16,974 nt of DNA from NCBI GenBank assembly GCA_030374735.1, contig JASCIV010000552.1, positions 1 through 16,974 on the forward strand, written 5' to 3'. Source of the DNA: Gracilaria caudata. Lineage: Eukaryota > Rhodophyta > Florideophyceae > Gracilariales > Gracilariaceae. The position numbers and the translations under genes were made by a program. This document shows, one piece after another, positions 7,013 through 15,243 of the stretch (position 1 is the stretch's first letter; every line of letters begins with the position of its first letter). The notes under the pieces were generated by a model that had not been told where the DNA came from, made no database searches, and saw only the letters and a list, made by a program, of their open reading frames with translations.

Positions 7013-7417
7013 ATGTATTTTTATCAAAAATCTTATTTGGATTCTAATAACTATCATTTGTTCAGTTTTCAGCTGAATTATATATTAATATTATCTTCCT
7101 TTTCATATAAAATCACGGTTCAAGATTGTGCATATTGGTATAGTATAAATAATTATGCCCCTTCAATATTTTCTAAGCATCTTTTGAAGATATTGGTTTT
7201 TATTATGATGTTCTATGCCTCAAATTTTATTTTAGAAGTAAAGATTAATAATTTTAGGGCTTTAAGTTTATATTATTGGTTAGGTTTTTCTATTGTTCAT
7301 ATAAGATTTTATTACTATATATTAAGTACTCCTACATCTTCTGCTTATTCTTTAGTTAATACAAAATCTAAGAGTCAAAATATATTCAGACGTTATCTTA
7401 TATTAAATCTTTATTAG
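7013..7417 (+). CDS. Unassigned hydrophobic reading frame, possibly a decayed or frameshifted secG
   Basis: The 134-codon frame lies in the 553-bp gap between rpl19 and dnaB. Its first 70 or so residues look like random AT-rich translation. The 3' part is more suggestive: a hydrophobic stretch LYYWLGFSIV...YYYILSTPTS, then SLVNTKSKSQN, recalls the first span, the NxP turn and the TKST segment of plastid SecG (Ycf47). The expected second span is not in this frame. A hydrophobic run (KSLLDFVSLVLIYSSALAVYF) is found in the dnaB frame just upstream of the dnaB start, from the stop at 7369-7371 on. A single frame change near 7378 would join the two, but the joined frame would then read into dnaB with no stop. 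It may equally be non-coding. I do not assign a function. Confidence 0.25.
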   Translation: MYFYQKSYLDSNNYHLFSFQLNYILILSSFSYKITVQDCAYWYSINNYAPSIFSKHLLKILVFIMMFYASNFILEVKINNFRALSLYYWLGFSIVHIRFYYYILSTPTSSAYSLVNTKSKSQNIFRRYLILNLY

Positions 7418-7470
7418 ATTTTGTTTCATTGGTTCTCATTTATTCTTCAGCTCTTGCTGTTTATTTTATT

Positions 7471-9261
7471 ATGCATAGTATTATTAGAGATTTTATTCTT
7501 CCTCAAAATTATATTGCTGAAGAAGTATTATTAGGTGCTATCTTGATTAATCCAACCATTTTTTCACAAGTGATTTCTTTTCTTAAATCGGATTCCTTTT
7601 TTGTAGAGTCTCATAAGTTGATTTATAACGGTTTGTTAATACTTTATAAAAATGACAAGATAGATATTTTGCAACTATTGTATTTTTTGAATGATTCACA
7701 AATATTAAATTATGTAGGTGGAGTTTTTAAAATTATTGAATTAATGAGACAGAGTCATATTTTTATGCCATCTATTGATATGTATGCATATATAAGAGAA
7801 TTAATGATTTTAATTCATAACAGTTATACAAGGCGTTTGATAATTCAGTATGGTTATCATGTTATTGAATTGGCTAATATTAGGGACTTGCCTTGTCATC
7901 AAATATATAACAAAGTGTCGGAATATTTAGAGTCTACAGTCCATAAAATTCCTAAAGAGAATTTGATGACTTTTCAAGACTTAATTGGTGACTTGCTCAT
8001 ACAATTAAAATATCAAAATTTAAGTCTAGTTCAGTTCTCTATAGATCAAAATATGATATTATCTGGTTTTCAAAAATTAGATGAACTAACACAAGGTTTA
8101 CAGGCCGGTGATTTGATTGTGATTGCTGGACGTCCTTCGGTTGGTAAAACTTCTTTTGTAGTTAATATAGCATTCAATATTTTAGTTTCTGTTTCATTTG
8201 GTGTATATTTTTTTAGTCTTGAGATGTCAAAAATGCAAATACTTAGTAAATTTGTTGCAATTGCATCTGGGATTTCTACTCAAAGTATTTCATTAAGTAA
8301 ACTTACACTAGATGAATGGTATTATTTAAATAAAATTTGTAATGACTTGATGAAATATAATGTTTATATTAATGATACACCTAATATTTCTATTGATTAT
8401 ATTGAGTATGCATCAAAATTACTTTCTTATGAAACAGATATTATAAAATTAGTTATTATCGATTATTTGCAATTAGTTAAAGTAGAAAGTTTTAATAGCA
8501 ATCTTAGAACGCAAGAATTAGGCTATATAACAAGGAAGTTGAAGGTATTAGCTCAATATTTAGATATTCCTATAGTCGTTTTATCTCAACTTAATAGAAG
8601 TATTGAGACTAGGGTAAATAAATTACCTTTATTATCTGATCTTAGAGAAAGCGGATGTTTAGTGAATTATTGTGAGTTAAACTTAGATTTCATTAATGAT
8701 CTTCATGTAAAGAGTTTATATAAATTTGCAATTATGATCAGAACTAACCTAATAAAGCTGTTGGATTTTAATACCGTATACAATATATTCTTGTATACTA
8801 TATCTTTGAGTTTATCTTTACAGTATTCTTTTAGTATTTATTGTCGTTTTCCTCTTCATTCACTAGGTTTAACATATAATCATAAATTATATTTAAAAAA
8901 AGTATGGCTAAAGTTAAGTTCTTATTTAGAAAATAATATTTGTACTATAAATTATTCCTATAATCTTTATTTTTCTATTTTGGAATATATTTATTTACCT
9001 TATATTATTTATTTTAATTATATTCAAGTATTTGATATTACAGAGCCAGATTATATGGTTTTGTTGACTAAAAAATTTGTTTTGCATAATTCAATTGAGC
9101 AAGATGCAGATATAGTTATTATATTATCAAAAGCTGATCCGCATCTTAGTTTATCTAAAATTATAGATGTTTCATTGTGTAAGAATCGTAATGGTGCAAC
9201 AGGTTCATGTAAGTTACTATTCATACCGCAAAATAATAAATTCTGTGATTTTGAACAATAA
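7471..9261 (+). CDS. dnaB: Replicative DNA helicase DnaB with an in-frame intein
   Basis: DnaB is the hexameric helicase that unwinds plastid DNA at the replication fork. The ATG at 7471 gives MHSIIRDFILPQNYIAEE, matching the usual opening. An upstream in-frame TTG at 7429 would add 14 hydrophobic residues and is not favoured. The precursor is 596 residues: an N-terminal domain, a RecA-like domain with Walker A GRPSVGKT (220-227) and Walker B LVIIDYLQ (Asp331), then SDLRESG, the insertion, and SIEQDADIVIILSKAD followed by CKNRNGATGSCKLLF. Removing the 145-residue intein leaves a continuous 451-residue helicase of normal length. There is no primase or loader gene nearby. trnF follows on the same strand after 86 bp. 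Confidence 0.96.
   Translation: MHSIIRDFILPQNYIAEEVLLGAILINPTIFSQVISFLKSDSFFVESHKLIYNGLLILYKNDKIDILQLLYFLNDSQILNYVGGVFKIIELMRQSHIFMPSIDMYAYIRELMILIHNSYTRRLIIQYGYHVIELANIRDLPCHQIYNKVSEYLESTVHKIPKENLMTFQDLIGDLLIQLKYQNLSLVQFSIDQNMILSGFQKLDELTQGLQAGDLIVIAGRPSVGKTSFVVNIAFNILVSVSFGVYFFSLEMSKMQILSKFVAIASGISTQSISLSKLTLDEWYYLNKICNDLMKYNVYINDTPNISIDYIEYASKLLSYETDIIKLVIIDYLQLVKVESFNSNLRTQELGYITRKLKVLAQYLDIPIVVLSQLNRSIETRVNKLPLLSDLRESGCLVNYCELNLDFINDLHVKSLYKFAIMIRTNLIKLLDFNTVYNIFLYTISLSLSLQYSFSIYCRFPLHSLGLTYNHKLYLKKVWLKLSSYLENNICTINYSYNLYFSILEYIYLPYIIYFNYIQVFDITEPDYMVLLTKKFVLHNSIEQDADIVIILSKADPHLSLSKIIDVSLCKNRNGATGSCKLLFIPQNNKFCDFEQ
8656..9090 (+). mobile_element. Mini-intein in DnaB (145 residues, no endonuclease domain)
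   Basis: The insertion sits between RESG and SIEQDAD, the site used by known cyanobacterial and red-lineage plastid DnaB inteins. Seen directly: Cys1 at the N-terminal splice point; a block-B-like TYNH with Thr73 and His76, followed by a Trp in the expected place; block F VFDITEP with Asp127; and the C-terminal FVLHN with His144 and Asn145, followed by Ser+1. All splicing nucleophiles are therefore present. Only about 35 residues separate block B from block F and they contain no LAGLIDADG motif, so the homing endonuclease is lost. Block A is diverged (CLVNYCEL, lacking the usual GDT/GDS). The insert is very rich in Tyr, Ile, Leu and Asn. It should splice, perhaps slowly. Confidence 0.9.
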
Positions 9262-9300
9262 TACTATAGTTATTATCGAGTTGATTTTTTATTATTATTC

Positions 9301-9329
9301 TTGCAATGAAGATGTAATTGTGTTAATAT
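9301..9329 (+). promoter_or_regulatory. Possible promoter for trnF
   Basis: TTGCAA (9301-9306), a 17-base spacer and TAATAT (9324-9329) each match four of six consensus bases. The predicted start near 9336 is about a dozen bases before trnF. Confidence 0.35.
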
Positions 9330-9347
9330 TCACATCATCTATGTTCG

Positions 9348-9420
9348 GCCGGGATAGCTCAGTTGGTAGAGCAGTGGACTGAAAATCCTCGTGTCACCAG
9401 TTCAAATCTGGTTCCTGGCA
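9348..9420 (+). tRNA. trnF-GAA: tRNA-Phe(GAA)
   Basis: A 73-nt cloverleaf. The acceptor GCCGGGA pairs with TCCTGGC (one G-U) and the discriminator is A. The D-arm is AGCTCAGTTGGTAGAGC, the anticodon loop is CTGAAAA with GAA, and the T-arm is CCAGTTCAAATCTGG. It lies between dnaB and the palindrome before clpC. Confidence 0.97.
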
Positions 9421-9422
9421 TT

Positions 9423-9466
9423 ATTAAAACTTACAACAATAATTAATTATTGTTGTAAGTTTTAAT
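9423..9466. terminator. 44-bp perfect palindrome at the trnF-clpC junction
   Basis: Two perfect 22-bp arms (9423-9444 and 9445-9466) meet with no spacer. The core arm reads AACTTACAACAATAATT. The palindrome fills the whole gap between the trnF 3' end (9420) and the clpC stop codon (which ends at 9466), so both convergent transcripts would end in the same hairpin. A bidirectional terminator or 3' stabilising structure is the natural reading. The symmetry is observed; the function is inferred. Confidence 0.75.
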
Positions 9467-11934
9467 TAAGGTTGTAAAATTTCTAGTTGTTCACCCAATA
9501 ATACGGTTACTTTTCCTTCATCTGTTACATCTACAACTGCACTATCACCAGCTTTAATTTTACCTGATAAAACTTCTTCTGCTAGGCTGTCTTCTAATAG
9601 TCTCATTACTGCTCTGCGTAGTGGTCTTGCTCCATAACTAGGGTTGTATCCTTCATCTACCAATCTATTCTTGAATCTTTCAGTTACTTCTAGTTCTATT
9701 TCTTGTTGTTTAATGCGTTCAAATACTTCTTGTAGCATAATTTCTGCTATTTCACGAACTTCATCTTTAGTTAGCTGTCTAAACACTATGATTTCATCTA
9801 GTCTATTTAAGAATTCAGGACGAAAATATTGTTTCAACTCTTCATTAACCAGTGATCTTATACGGTTATATTGTGATTCTGTTTGTGACTCTCCAAGTTC
9901 AAATCCTAAGCTTCCTCCTCCTTTTTCTATAACTTTTGAACCTATATTAGATGTCATAATTAGTAAAGTATTTTTAAAATCTATTGTTCTACCTTTAGCA
10001 TCAGTTAGTCTACCATCTTCTAGGATTTGTAATAAAAGATTGAAAATATCTGGATGTGCTTTCTCAATTTCATCAAATAGAATAACAGTGTAAGGACGTT
10101 TTCTAACAGCTTCTGTTAAATAACCACCTTCACTATAGCCTACATACCCAGGTGGTGAGCCGATTAATTTAGATACAGTATGTCTTTCCATGTATTCAGA
10201 CATGTCCAGTCTGACCATTGCCTCCTGTGAACCAAAAAAATAAGAAGCTAATGCTTTAGTTAATTCAGTTTTACCAACTCCTGTCGGCCCAGAAAATATA
10301 AAACTTGCAATGGGTCTGTTAGGATTTTTTAATCCAACTCTTGCTCTTCTGATAGCTCTAGAAACAGCTACTACAGCTTCATCTTGTCCAATGATACGAC
10401 CATGTAGTGTTTCTTCCATGTGCATTAATTTTTCAGATTCGCTTTTAGTTAATTTTGTAACTGGAATACCTGTCCAAAATGCAACTATTTCTGCAATATC
10501 GTCTTCTGTTACTACAGGATCTTCAATTTGTAAATTAGGCTCATTCTTTTTACTTTGTGCAATAGCAGCAATTTGAGCTTTAATTTCCATTTCTCTTGTT
10601 CTATATTGTTCTGCCTTTTCATATTTTTGTGCTCTGATTGCTTCATCTTTTGTTTTCAAGACATTTCTTAGCTCTTTATCTAATTCTCTGGCTGCTGGAG
10701 GTAATTGAGAATTTAATAACCTAACTCTTGAACCAGCTTCATCAATTAAGTCAATAGCTTTGTCGGGCAAAAAACGGTCAGAAATATACTGATTTGCATA
10801 TTTAGCTGCAGCAGCTAAAGCAGCATCTGACATTTTTAACTGGTGGTGTTTTTCATATCTGTCTCTTAAACCAAATAAAATTTCAATGGTTTCTTCTACG
10901 CTTGGCTCTCCAACTAATACAGGTTGGAATCTTCTTTCAAGTGCTGCATCTTTTTCTATATGTTTACGATATTCTTCTAATGTTGTTGCTCCTATGCATT
11001 GTAACTCTCCTCTAGCTAATGCTGGTTTCAGTAAGTTTGCTGCGTCGATGGCTCCTTCAGCTGCTCCAGCTCCAATTAGAGTATGTACTTCGTCGATGAC
11101 TAGTATAATATTATTGGCTGATTTTATTTCGTCCATAATTCTTTTAAGTCTTTCTTCGAATTCTCCTCTGTATTTTGTGCCAGCAACTAATAAACCAACA
11201 TCTAATGTTACAACCAGTTTATCTTCTAAGATAGAAGGTATATCTTTATTGGCAATTCTTTGTGCTAAACCTTCTGCTATAGCTGTTTTTCCTACTCCAG
11301 GCTCTCCAATTAGTACAGGATTATTTTTTGTTCTCCTCCCTAATATTTGTATTACTCTTTCAATCTCTTTTTGTCTTCCAACTACAGGATCTAAGATACC
11401 TTCTATAGCTAATTCTGTAAGGTTTGATCCAAATTCTTCTAGTGTAGGAGTTTTGCTTCTGGTTTGTGTATTATTGTTTCCATTTGTGCTCGCTTCTGTA
11501 TTGTCACCCAACATTTGAATGACTTCTGTTCTAATAGATGCTACATTAACGGCTAAATTTTCGAGTACTCGTGCAGCTACACCTTCGCCTTCGCGCACTA
11601 AACCCATTAACAGATGTTCTGTTCCTATATAATTATGTCCTAGCTGTCTAGCCTCTTCTAGAGATAATTCTAGAACTCTTTTTGCTCTTGGAGTAAAGGG
11701 AATTTCAACTGCGACAAATCCTGATCCTCTGCCAATGATTTTTTCAACTTCTATGCGTGCATCTTTTAAATTTACATTCATAGATTTTAATACTTGTGCA
11801 GCAATTCCTGTACCTTCACCTATTAAACCTAGTAAAATTTGTTCTGTACCAACAAAATTATGTCCTAAGCGTCTAGCTTCTTCTTGAGCAAGCATGATAA
11901 CTTTTATTGCTTTTTCCGTAAAGCGTTCAAACAT
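9466..11934 (-). CDS. clpC: ClpC, ATP-dependent Clp protease chaperone subunit
   Basis: ClpC is the stromal Hsp100 AAA+ unfoldase that feeds substrates to the ClpP protease and takes part in protein import. The 822-residue product opens MFERFTEKAIKVIMLAQEEA and has two Clp-N repeats within residues 1-150 (GHNFVGTEQILLGL and GHNYIGTEHLLMGL). Walker A of the first ring is GEPGVGKT (210-217), the UVR-type coiled segment EKAEQYRTREME starts at 439, and Walker A of the second ring is GPTGVGKT (549-556), followed by the SEYMERH and GYVGY pore motifs. The C-terminal D2-small domain includes NPSYGARPLRRA. It is complete and very conserved. The start lacks a visible Shine-Dalgarno. It is divergent from psb28 across 267 bp. 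Confidence 0.98.
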   Translation of the reverse strand: MFERFTEKAIKVIMLAQEEARRLGHNFVGTEQILLGLIGEGTGIAAQVLKSMNVNLKDARIEVEKIIGRGSGFVAVEIPFTPRAKRVLELSLEEARQLGHNYIGTEHLLMGLVREGEGVAARVLENLAVNVASIRTEVIQMLGDNTEASTNGNNNTQTRSKTPTLEEFGSNLTELAIEGILDPVVGRQKEIERVIQILGRRTKNNPVLIGEPGVGKTAIAEGLAQRIANKDIPSILEDKLVVTLDVGLLVAGTKYRGEFEERLKRIMDEIKSANNIILVIDEVHTLIGAGAAEGAIDAANLLKPALARGELQCIGATTLEEYRKHIEKDAALERRFQPVLVGEPSVEETIEILFGLRDRYEKHHQLKMSDAALAAAAKYANQYISDRFLPDKAIDLIDEAGSRVRLLNSQLPPAARELDKELRNVLKTKDEAIRAQKYEKAEQYRTREMEIKAQIAAIAQSKKNEPNLQIEDPVVTEDDIAEIVAFWTGIPVTKLTKSESEKLMHMEETLHGRIIGQDEAVVAVSRAIRRARVGLKNPNRPIASFIFSGPTGVGKTELTKALASYFFGSQEAMVRLDMSEYMERHTVSKLIGSPPGYVGYSEGGYLTEAVRKRPYTVILFDEIEKAHPDIFNLLLQILEDGRLTDAKGRTIDFKNTLLIMTSNIGSKVIEKGGGSLGFELGESQTESQYNRIRSLVNEELKQYFRPEFLNRLDEIIVFRQLTKDEVREIAEIMLQEVFERIKQQEIELEVTERFKNRLVDEGYNPSYGARPLRRAVMRLLEDSLAEEVLSGKIKAGDSAVVDVTDEGKVTVLLGEQLEILQP

Positions 11935-12097
11935 TTAATTAAAACAAGTGAATTTTTATATTACCTTTGATACTACATAATAATAACACATTTGAAAATA
12001 TAACTTAATAGTTATATAGAAAAGTTTTTTATATATTATAAATTTTTACTAATTTTTAAATAGTATATACTTATATTGCTAATTATAATTAGATTCA

Positions 12098-12126
12098 TTG
12101 GATATAATTTTGTTATCATTTATAAT
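12098..12126 (+). promoter_or_regulatory. Strong sigma70-type promoter upstream of psb28
   Basis: TTGGAT (12098-12103), a spacer of exactly 17 bases and a perfect TATAAT (12121-12126) form the best bacterial-type promoter in the window. The predicted start near 12133 leaves a leader of about 70 bases before psb28 and probably also serves syfB. It lies in the clpC-psb28 divergent spacer. Confidence 0.6.
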
Positions 12127-12201
12127 GTTTACTAAATTTATATAGTAGGTCAATATTTAGCTTATATAATTTTTTATATTTTGGAATTAAGGTAAATCAT
12201 T

Positions 12202-12546
12202 ATGGCTGTTATTCAGTTTATTAAAGGAATTAATGAAACAGTTGTTGCTGATGTTTCTTTAACACGTTCCAGAGATGGAAGTAAAGGTACGGCAACATTT
12301 AGATTTAATAATCCAGATATTTTAAGGTCTGGTATGGAAAATAAAGGAGATATTACAGGCATGTACTTACAAGATGATGAGGGTGAACTAATGACTAGGG
12401 ATGTGAGTGCTAAATTTGTTAATGGCAAACCTCAAGCAATAGAAGCTATATATATAATAAAAAATCCACAAGAATGGGATCGTTTTATGCGATTTATGGA
12501 AAAATATGCTAATAGAAATAAGCTTTCTTTTACAAAAGCTAATTGA
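12202..12546 (+). CDS. psb28: Photosystem II assembly protein Psb28 (Ycf79)
   Basis: Psb28 is a soluble protein that binds the cytoplasmic or stromal side of PSII assembly intermediates around CP47 and also affects chlorophyll synthesis. The 114-residue product matches the family in length and in signatures: AVIQFIKGINE, SRDGSKGTATFRF, ITGMYLQDDEGEL, SAKFVNGKPQAIEA and the C-terminal WDRFMRFMERYA-like stretch (here WDRFMRFMEKYA). AAGG at 12189-12192, nine bases before the ATG, is a good ribosome binding site. It lies 76 bp upstream of syfB on the same strand, so the two are probably co-transcribed. Confidence 0.96.
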   Translation: MAVIQFIKGINETVVADVSLTRSRDGSKGTATFRFNNPDILRSGMENKGDITGMYLQDDEGELMTRDVSAKFVNGKPQAIEAIYIIKNPQEWDRFMRFMEKYANRNKLSFTKAN

Positions 12547-12622
12547 TATAAATTGAATTGTTTGAAATAATATATCGATAATATTCAATGATCAATGTTT
12601 ATTATACTCAATATATTTATAT

Positions 12623-14710
12623 ATGAAATTTTCTTTAAGATGGCTTCAACAAATTGTAGATTTAAAGGGTATAGCATTTAGTATTTTATTAGAGAAATTA
12701 ACTATATCAGGTTTTGAAATAGAGAATATTGTTCATAATTCATCTGCTAATGATACATTATTTGATTTAACTACAACGGCTAATAGACAAGATGTATTAA
12801 GTGTTATAGGTCTAGCGAGAGAAATAAGTTGTCTTGTTAATAGACCTTTAATATATAAATTTTACAATCATTCTATTTTTACTCATATTGATTCTTTAAA
12901 TTTATCAGATTGTAATATATCTTTGTTAGATTTGTCTTTAGTTCAAATGAATTATCTTTATAATAATGTATCACCTTTATGGCTTCAATACTATTTAAGT
13001 AACTATGGTATTGAATCATCGAATCTATTAATTGATATTTCGGAATATATATATTTGAAATGGGGACAGTCTATACAAATACTTGATAAAAATAAGATTA
13101 GCACTTTACCACTTCATTACTCTTTATTTAGTTTGCAGAAAATAAATAGTAATTTGCTTAGCTCGCAAAATATTCAGTTAGAAGTTTTAAAATATGATAA
13201 TTTGATATTATCTACTATTGGTTTTTATACAAATCCCAGTGTTCAATGTGATATTTTGACAAATTCTATAATTATTTTTGGTCAAGTATGTAACAAAAAA
13301 TATATTAAAAATATGCAAAAGCAGTTAAATTTTAGTACAGATTTATCTAAAAAATGTTTGAAAAGTGGATCAAGATCTGATTTTCTTAATGCAATTTATG
13401 AAGCAGTTCAGTTAGTTGGATCTTTTGGATTTGCTATATTAGGTAAATTTTATGGATATAACAAATCATATGATATACCTAAAACTATAATTTTAGAAAG
13501 GAGGAGTATACATAGTATTCTAGGTTCTGTTAGATTAGGTTTGTATAGTTATTTAACTGTAAAAGAGATTATTAGTTTATTAAAAAGCTTGAATTTTGTT
13601 GTAATATATGATGATTTAAAGAATACATTTAAGATACAAGTACCTATTAATAGACAGGGTGATGTTAAAAGACCGATTGATATAATTGAGGAAATAGGAC
13701 GTGTTTATGGTTTTAATAAATTTCTTAGCAAACTGCCTGATATTCGTAAAAATAGAATGTTTGCATATAATCTATTTATAGATAGAATATTGAAAGTTCG
13801 TTATTTATTGCGCCATTTAGGTTTAAGCGAAGTTCAAAATTATTCTTTACATAATAATACAATTCCTTATAATACAACTGAAGTTACAATTTTCAATCCA
13901 TTGGTTCAAGATCAGTCCTATTTAAGAAGCAGTTTAATAGGTCAGTTAATTATAAATCAACAATATAATCTTAGACAAGGTAATAAAAATGTTGCAATTT
14001 TTGAAATCGGTAAGATCTTTAAATTAAATTCATCTAGCATAAGGTTAAATACTATTTGCAGCTCATACGAATCTTTATCTCTTGCTGGTTTAATTGCTAA
14101 TTCTGCTTTTTTAAGACAATCGTGGTCTGAAAAACCCCAACCATTAAGTTGGTTTCATGCTAAGGGTCTAATTGAAGAGTTTTTAGATAAATTAGAAGTT
14201 ATAGCTATATGGAAAACAGTAAATAATTTAAATGAAAGTTCGTTATTTTTTAATGTAATAAAATTATTAAAAATTAATCGTACAGCAATTATTTATAATA
14301 TGAATAATCAGGAAATAGGTATATTTGGTCAATTAAGCCATCATTATGGTGCTTTCACTTATATATTTGAATTTGATTTTATGAAATTAATGGCTTCTGT
14401 TAAATCTTATAATCATATTAATTCTATTATTCATCCTTATTCCTCTTACCCTAGTGTGACTAGAGATATATCTTTGACTTTAAAGAATTTTAGTAGTATA
14501 TATGCAATTAAAGAGCAAATATATAGCTTTAATAATAGTTTAATTGAATCAGTAGAAGTCTTTAATCATTATAAAAATAGTTACAGTAATTTTTATAGTG
14601 TGGGTTTACGTGTTATTTATAGAGCCAATAATAGAACTTTGAATTATGATGATCTTAATCGTATTGATAAAGAAATAGAGAATTTATTAAATAAATATAG
14701 ATCGTGTTAA
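12623..14710 (+). CDS. syfB: Phenylalanyl-tRNA synthetase beta subunit
   Basis: This is the beta chain of the alpha2-beta2 phenylalanyl-tRNA synthetase; the alpha chain must be nuclear-encoded or encoded elsewhere. The 695-residue product starts MKFSLRWLQQIVDL and passes from FEIENIV almost at once to LTTTANRQDVLSVIGLAREI. In typical bacterial PheT these two parts are separated by an EMAP/tRNA-binding domain of about 100 residues, which is absent here; this explains the length of 695 against roughly 800. The B5 region (PINRQGDVKRPIDIIEEIGR), the catalytic-like core (FNPLVQDQSYLRSSL) and the C-terminal ferredoxin-fold anticodon-binding domain (HPYSSYPSVTRDISL onward, about 610-692) are present. 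Only 30 bp separate it from the end of convergent rnpB. Confidence 0.95.
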   Translation: MKFSLRWLQQIVDLKGIAFSILLEKLTISGFEIENIVHNSSANDTLFDLTTTANRQDVLSVIGLAREISCLVNRPLIYKFYNHSIFTHIDSLNLSDCNISLLDLSLVQMNYLYNNVSPLWLQYYLSNYGIESSNLLIDISEYIYLKWGQSIQILDKNKISTLPLHYSLFSLQKINSNLLSSQNIQLEVLKYDNLILSTIGFYTNPSVQCDILTNSIIIFGQVCNKKYIKNMQKQLNFSTDLSKKCLKSGSRSDFLNAIYEAVQLVGSFGFAILGKFYGYNKSYDIPKTIILERRSIHSILGSVRLGLYSYLTVKEIISLLKSLNFVVIYDDLKNTFKIQVPINRQGDVKRPIDIIEEIGRVYGFNKFLSKLPDIRKNRMFAYNLFIDRILKVRYLLRHLGLSEVQNYSLHNNTIPYNTTEVTIFNPLVQDQSYLRSSLIGQLIINQQYNLRQGNKNVAIFEIGKIFKLNSSSIRLNTICSSYESLSLAGLIANSAFLRQSWSEKPQPLSWFHAKGLIEEFLDKLEVIAIWKTVNNLNESSLFFNVIKLLKINRTAIIYNMNNQEIGIFGQLSHHYGAFTYIFEFDFMKLMASVKSYNHINSIIHPYSSYPSVTRDISLTLKNFSSIYAIKEQIYSFNNSLIESVEVFNHYKNSYSNFYSVGLRVIYRANNRTLNYDDLNRIDKEIENLLNKYRSC

Positions 14711-14740
14711 TCTGTATATTTTTCATTTCATGTTCTTAAG

Positions 14741-15169
14741 ATAAAGTAAATCATAAGCCGGATTTTGTTCTTAATGATTTTGAGATTTATATGAAATATA
14801 TAAAAATTAAATTTATTAAGGGTAGTTATTAATCTTCTCTTTATATTTACATATAATATTTTTGCAGTAATGAATATAAACAGTAAAGTGTAATCTTTTT
14901 ATGATAGATATTTTGAATGTACAGTTTATTACTTTGCTCTTATACGGGGTTTGCCTAGCAAGTATTTTCATAATACTTCTGGTACGCTTTTACTGCACCT
15001 TTGCACCCTTACCTATGCTTTTTATATAGTATGAACTAGGCGGTTTTTTTCTGTGGCACTTTCCTGATAGTTACCTATACTGTATGTTGTACAGCTATAT
15101 TTTTACTAATTAGAGCCCGGACTTTCCTCAAATTTGTTTCAAAATTTGCAACTACCTATGTTTACTTAT
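14741..15169 (-). ncRNA. rnpB: RNase P RNA (plastid-encoded)
   Basis: The RNA reads on the minus strand, about 429 nt. The universal 5' element GAGGAAAGTCCGGGCTC is at 15129-15113 and its P4 partner ACAAAATCCGGCTTAT is at 14768-14753. Between them are the conserved segments AGGGTGCAAAGGTGCAGTAAA (read from 15009 down) and GCTAGGCAAACCCCG near 14945-14960. The ends are set from a P1 helix: AAGTAAA near the 5' end pairs with TTTACTT near the 3' end, so they are accurate to a few bases only. The RNA is a bacterial-type ribozyme core that matures tRNA 5' ends; plastid versions are usually AT-rich like this one. Confidence 0.93.
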
Positions 15170-15243
15170 GTGTATATGATACATATTTTTTTTAAAAAGT
15201 ACAATTAAATACTCGTTATTTTTCATTTATAATTAAAATCAAA

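Noticed and set aside
7105..7165. tRNA-like pieces (GGTTCAAGATTG and TTGGTATAGTA) upstream of dnaB
   Set aside because: The T-loop-like and D-loop-like pieces are in the wrong order and no acceptor or anticodon stem can be formed.
7429..7470. TTG start for dnaB
   Set aside because: The 14 extra residues are hydrophobic and unlike DnaB; the ATG at 7471 matches the family opening.
8656..9090. Group II or group I intron in dnaB
   Set aside because: The insert is an uninterrupted in-frame reading frame with intein splice-junction residues at both ends, so an intein explains it better.
9167..9382. 71-codon frame overlapping the dnaB 3' end and trnF
   Set aside because: It uses the dnaB sequence in another frame and ends inside trnF; no family resemblance.
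9644..10093. 149-codon frame antisense to clpC
   Set aside because: A shadow of the conserved second AAA ring of clpC.
10886..11518. 210-codon reading frame antisense to clpC
   Set aside because: It lies fully opposite a highly conserved part of clpC and its composition (Ser, Leu, Pro, Thr rich) is what an opposite-strand shadow gives.
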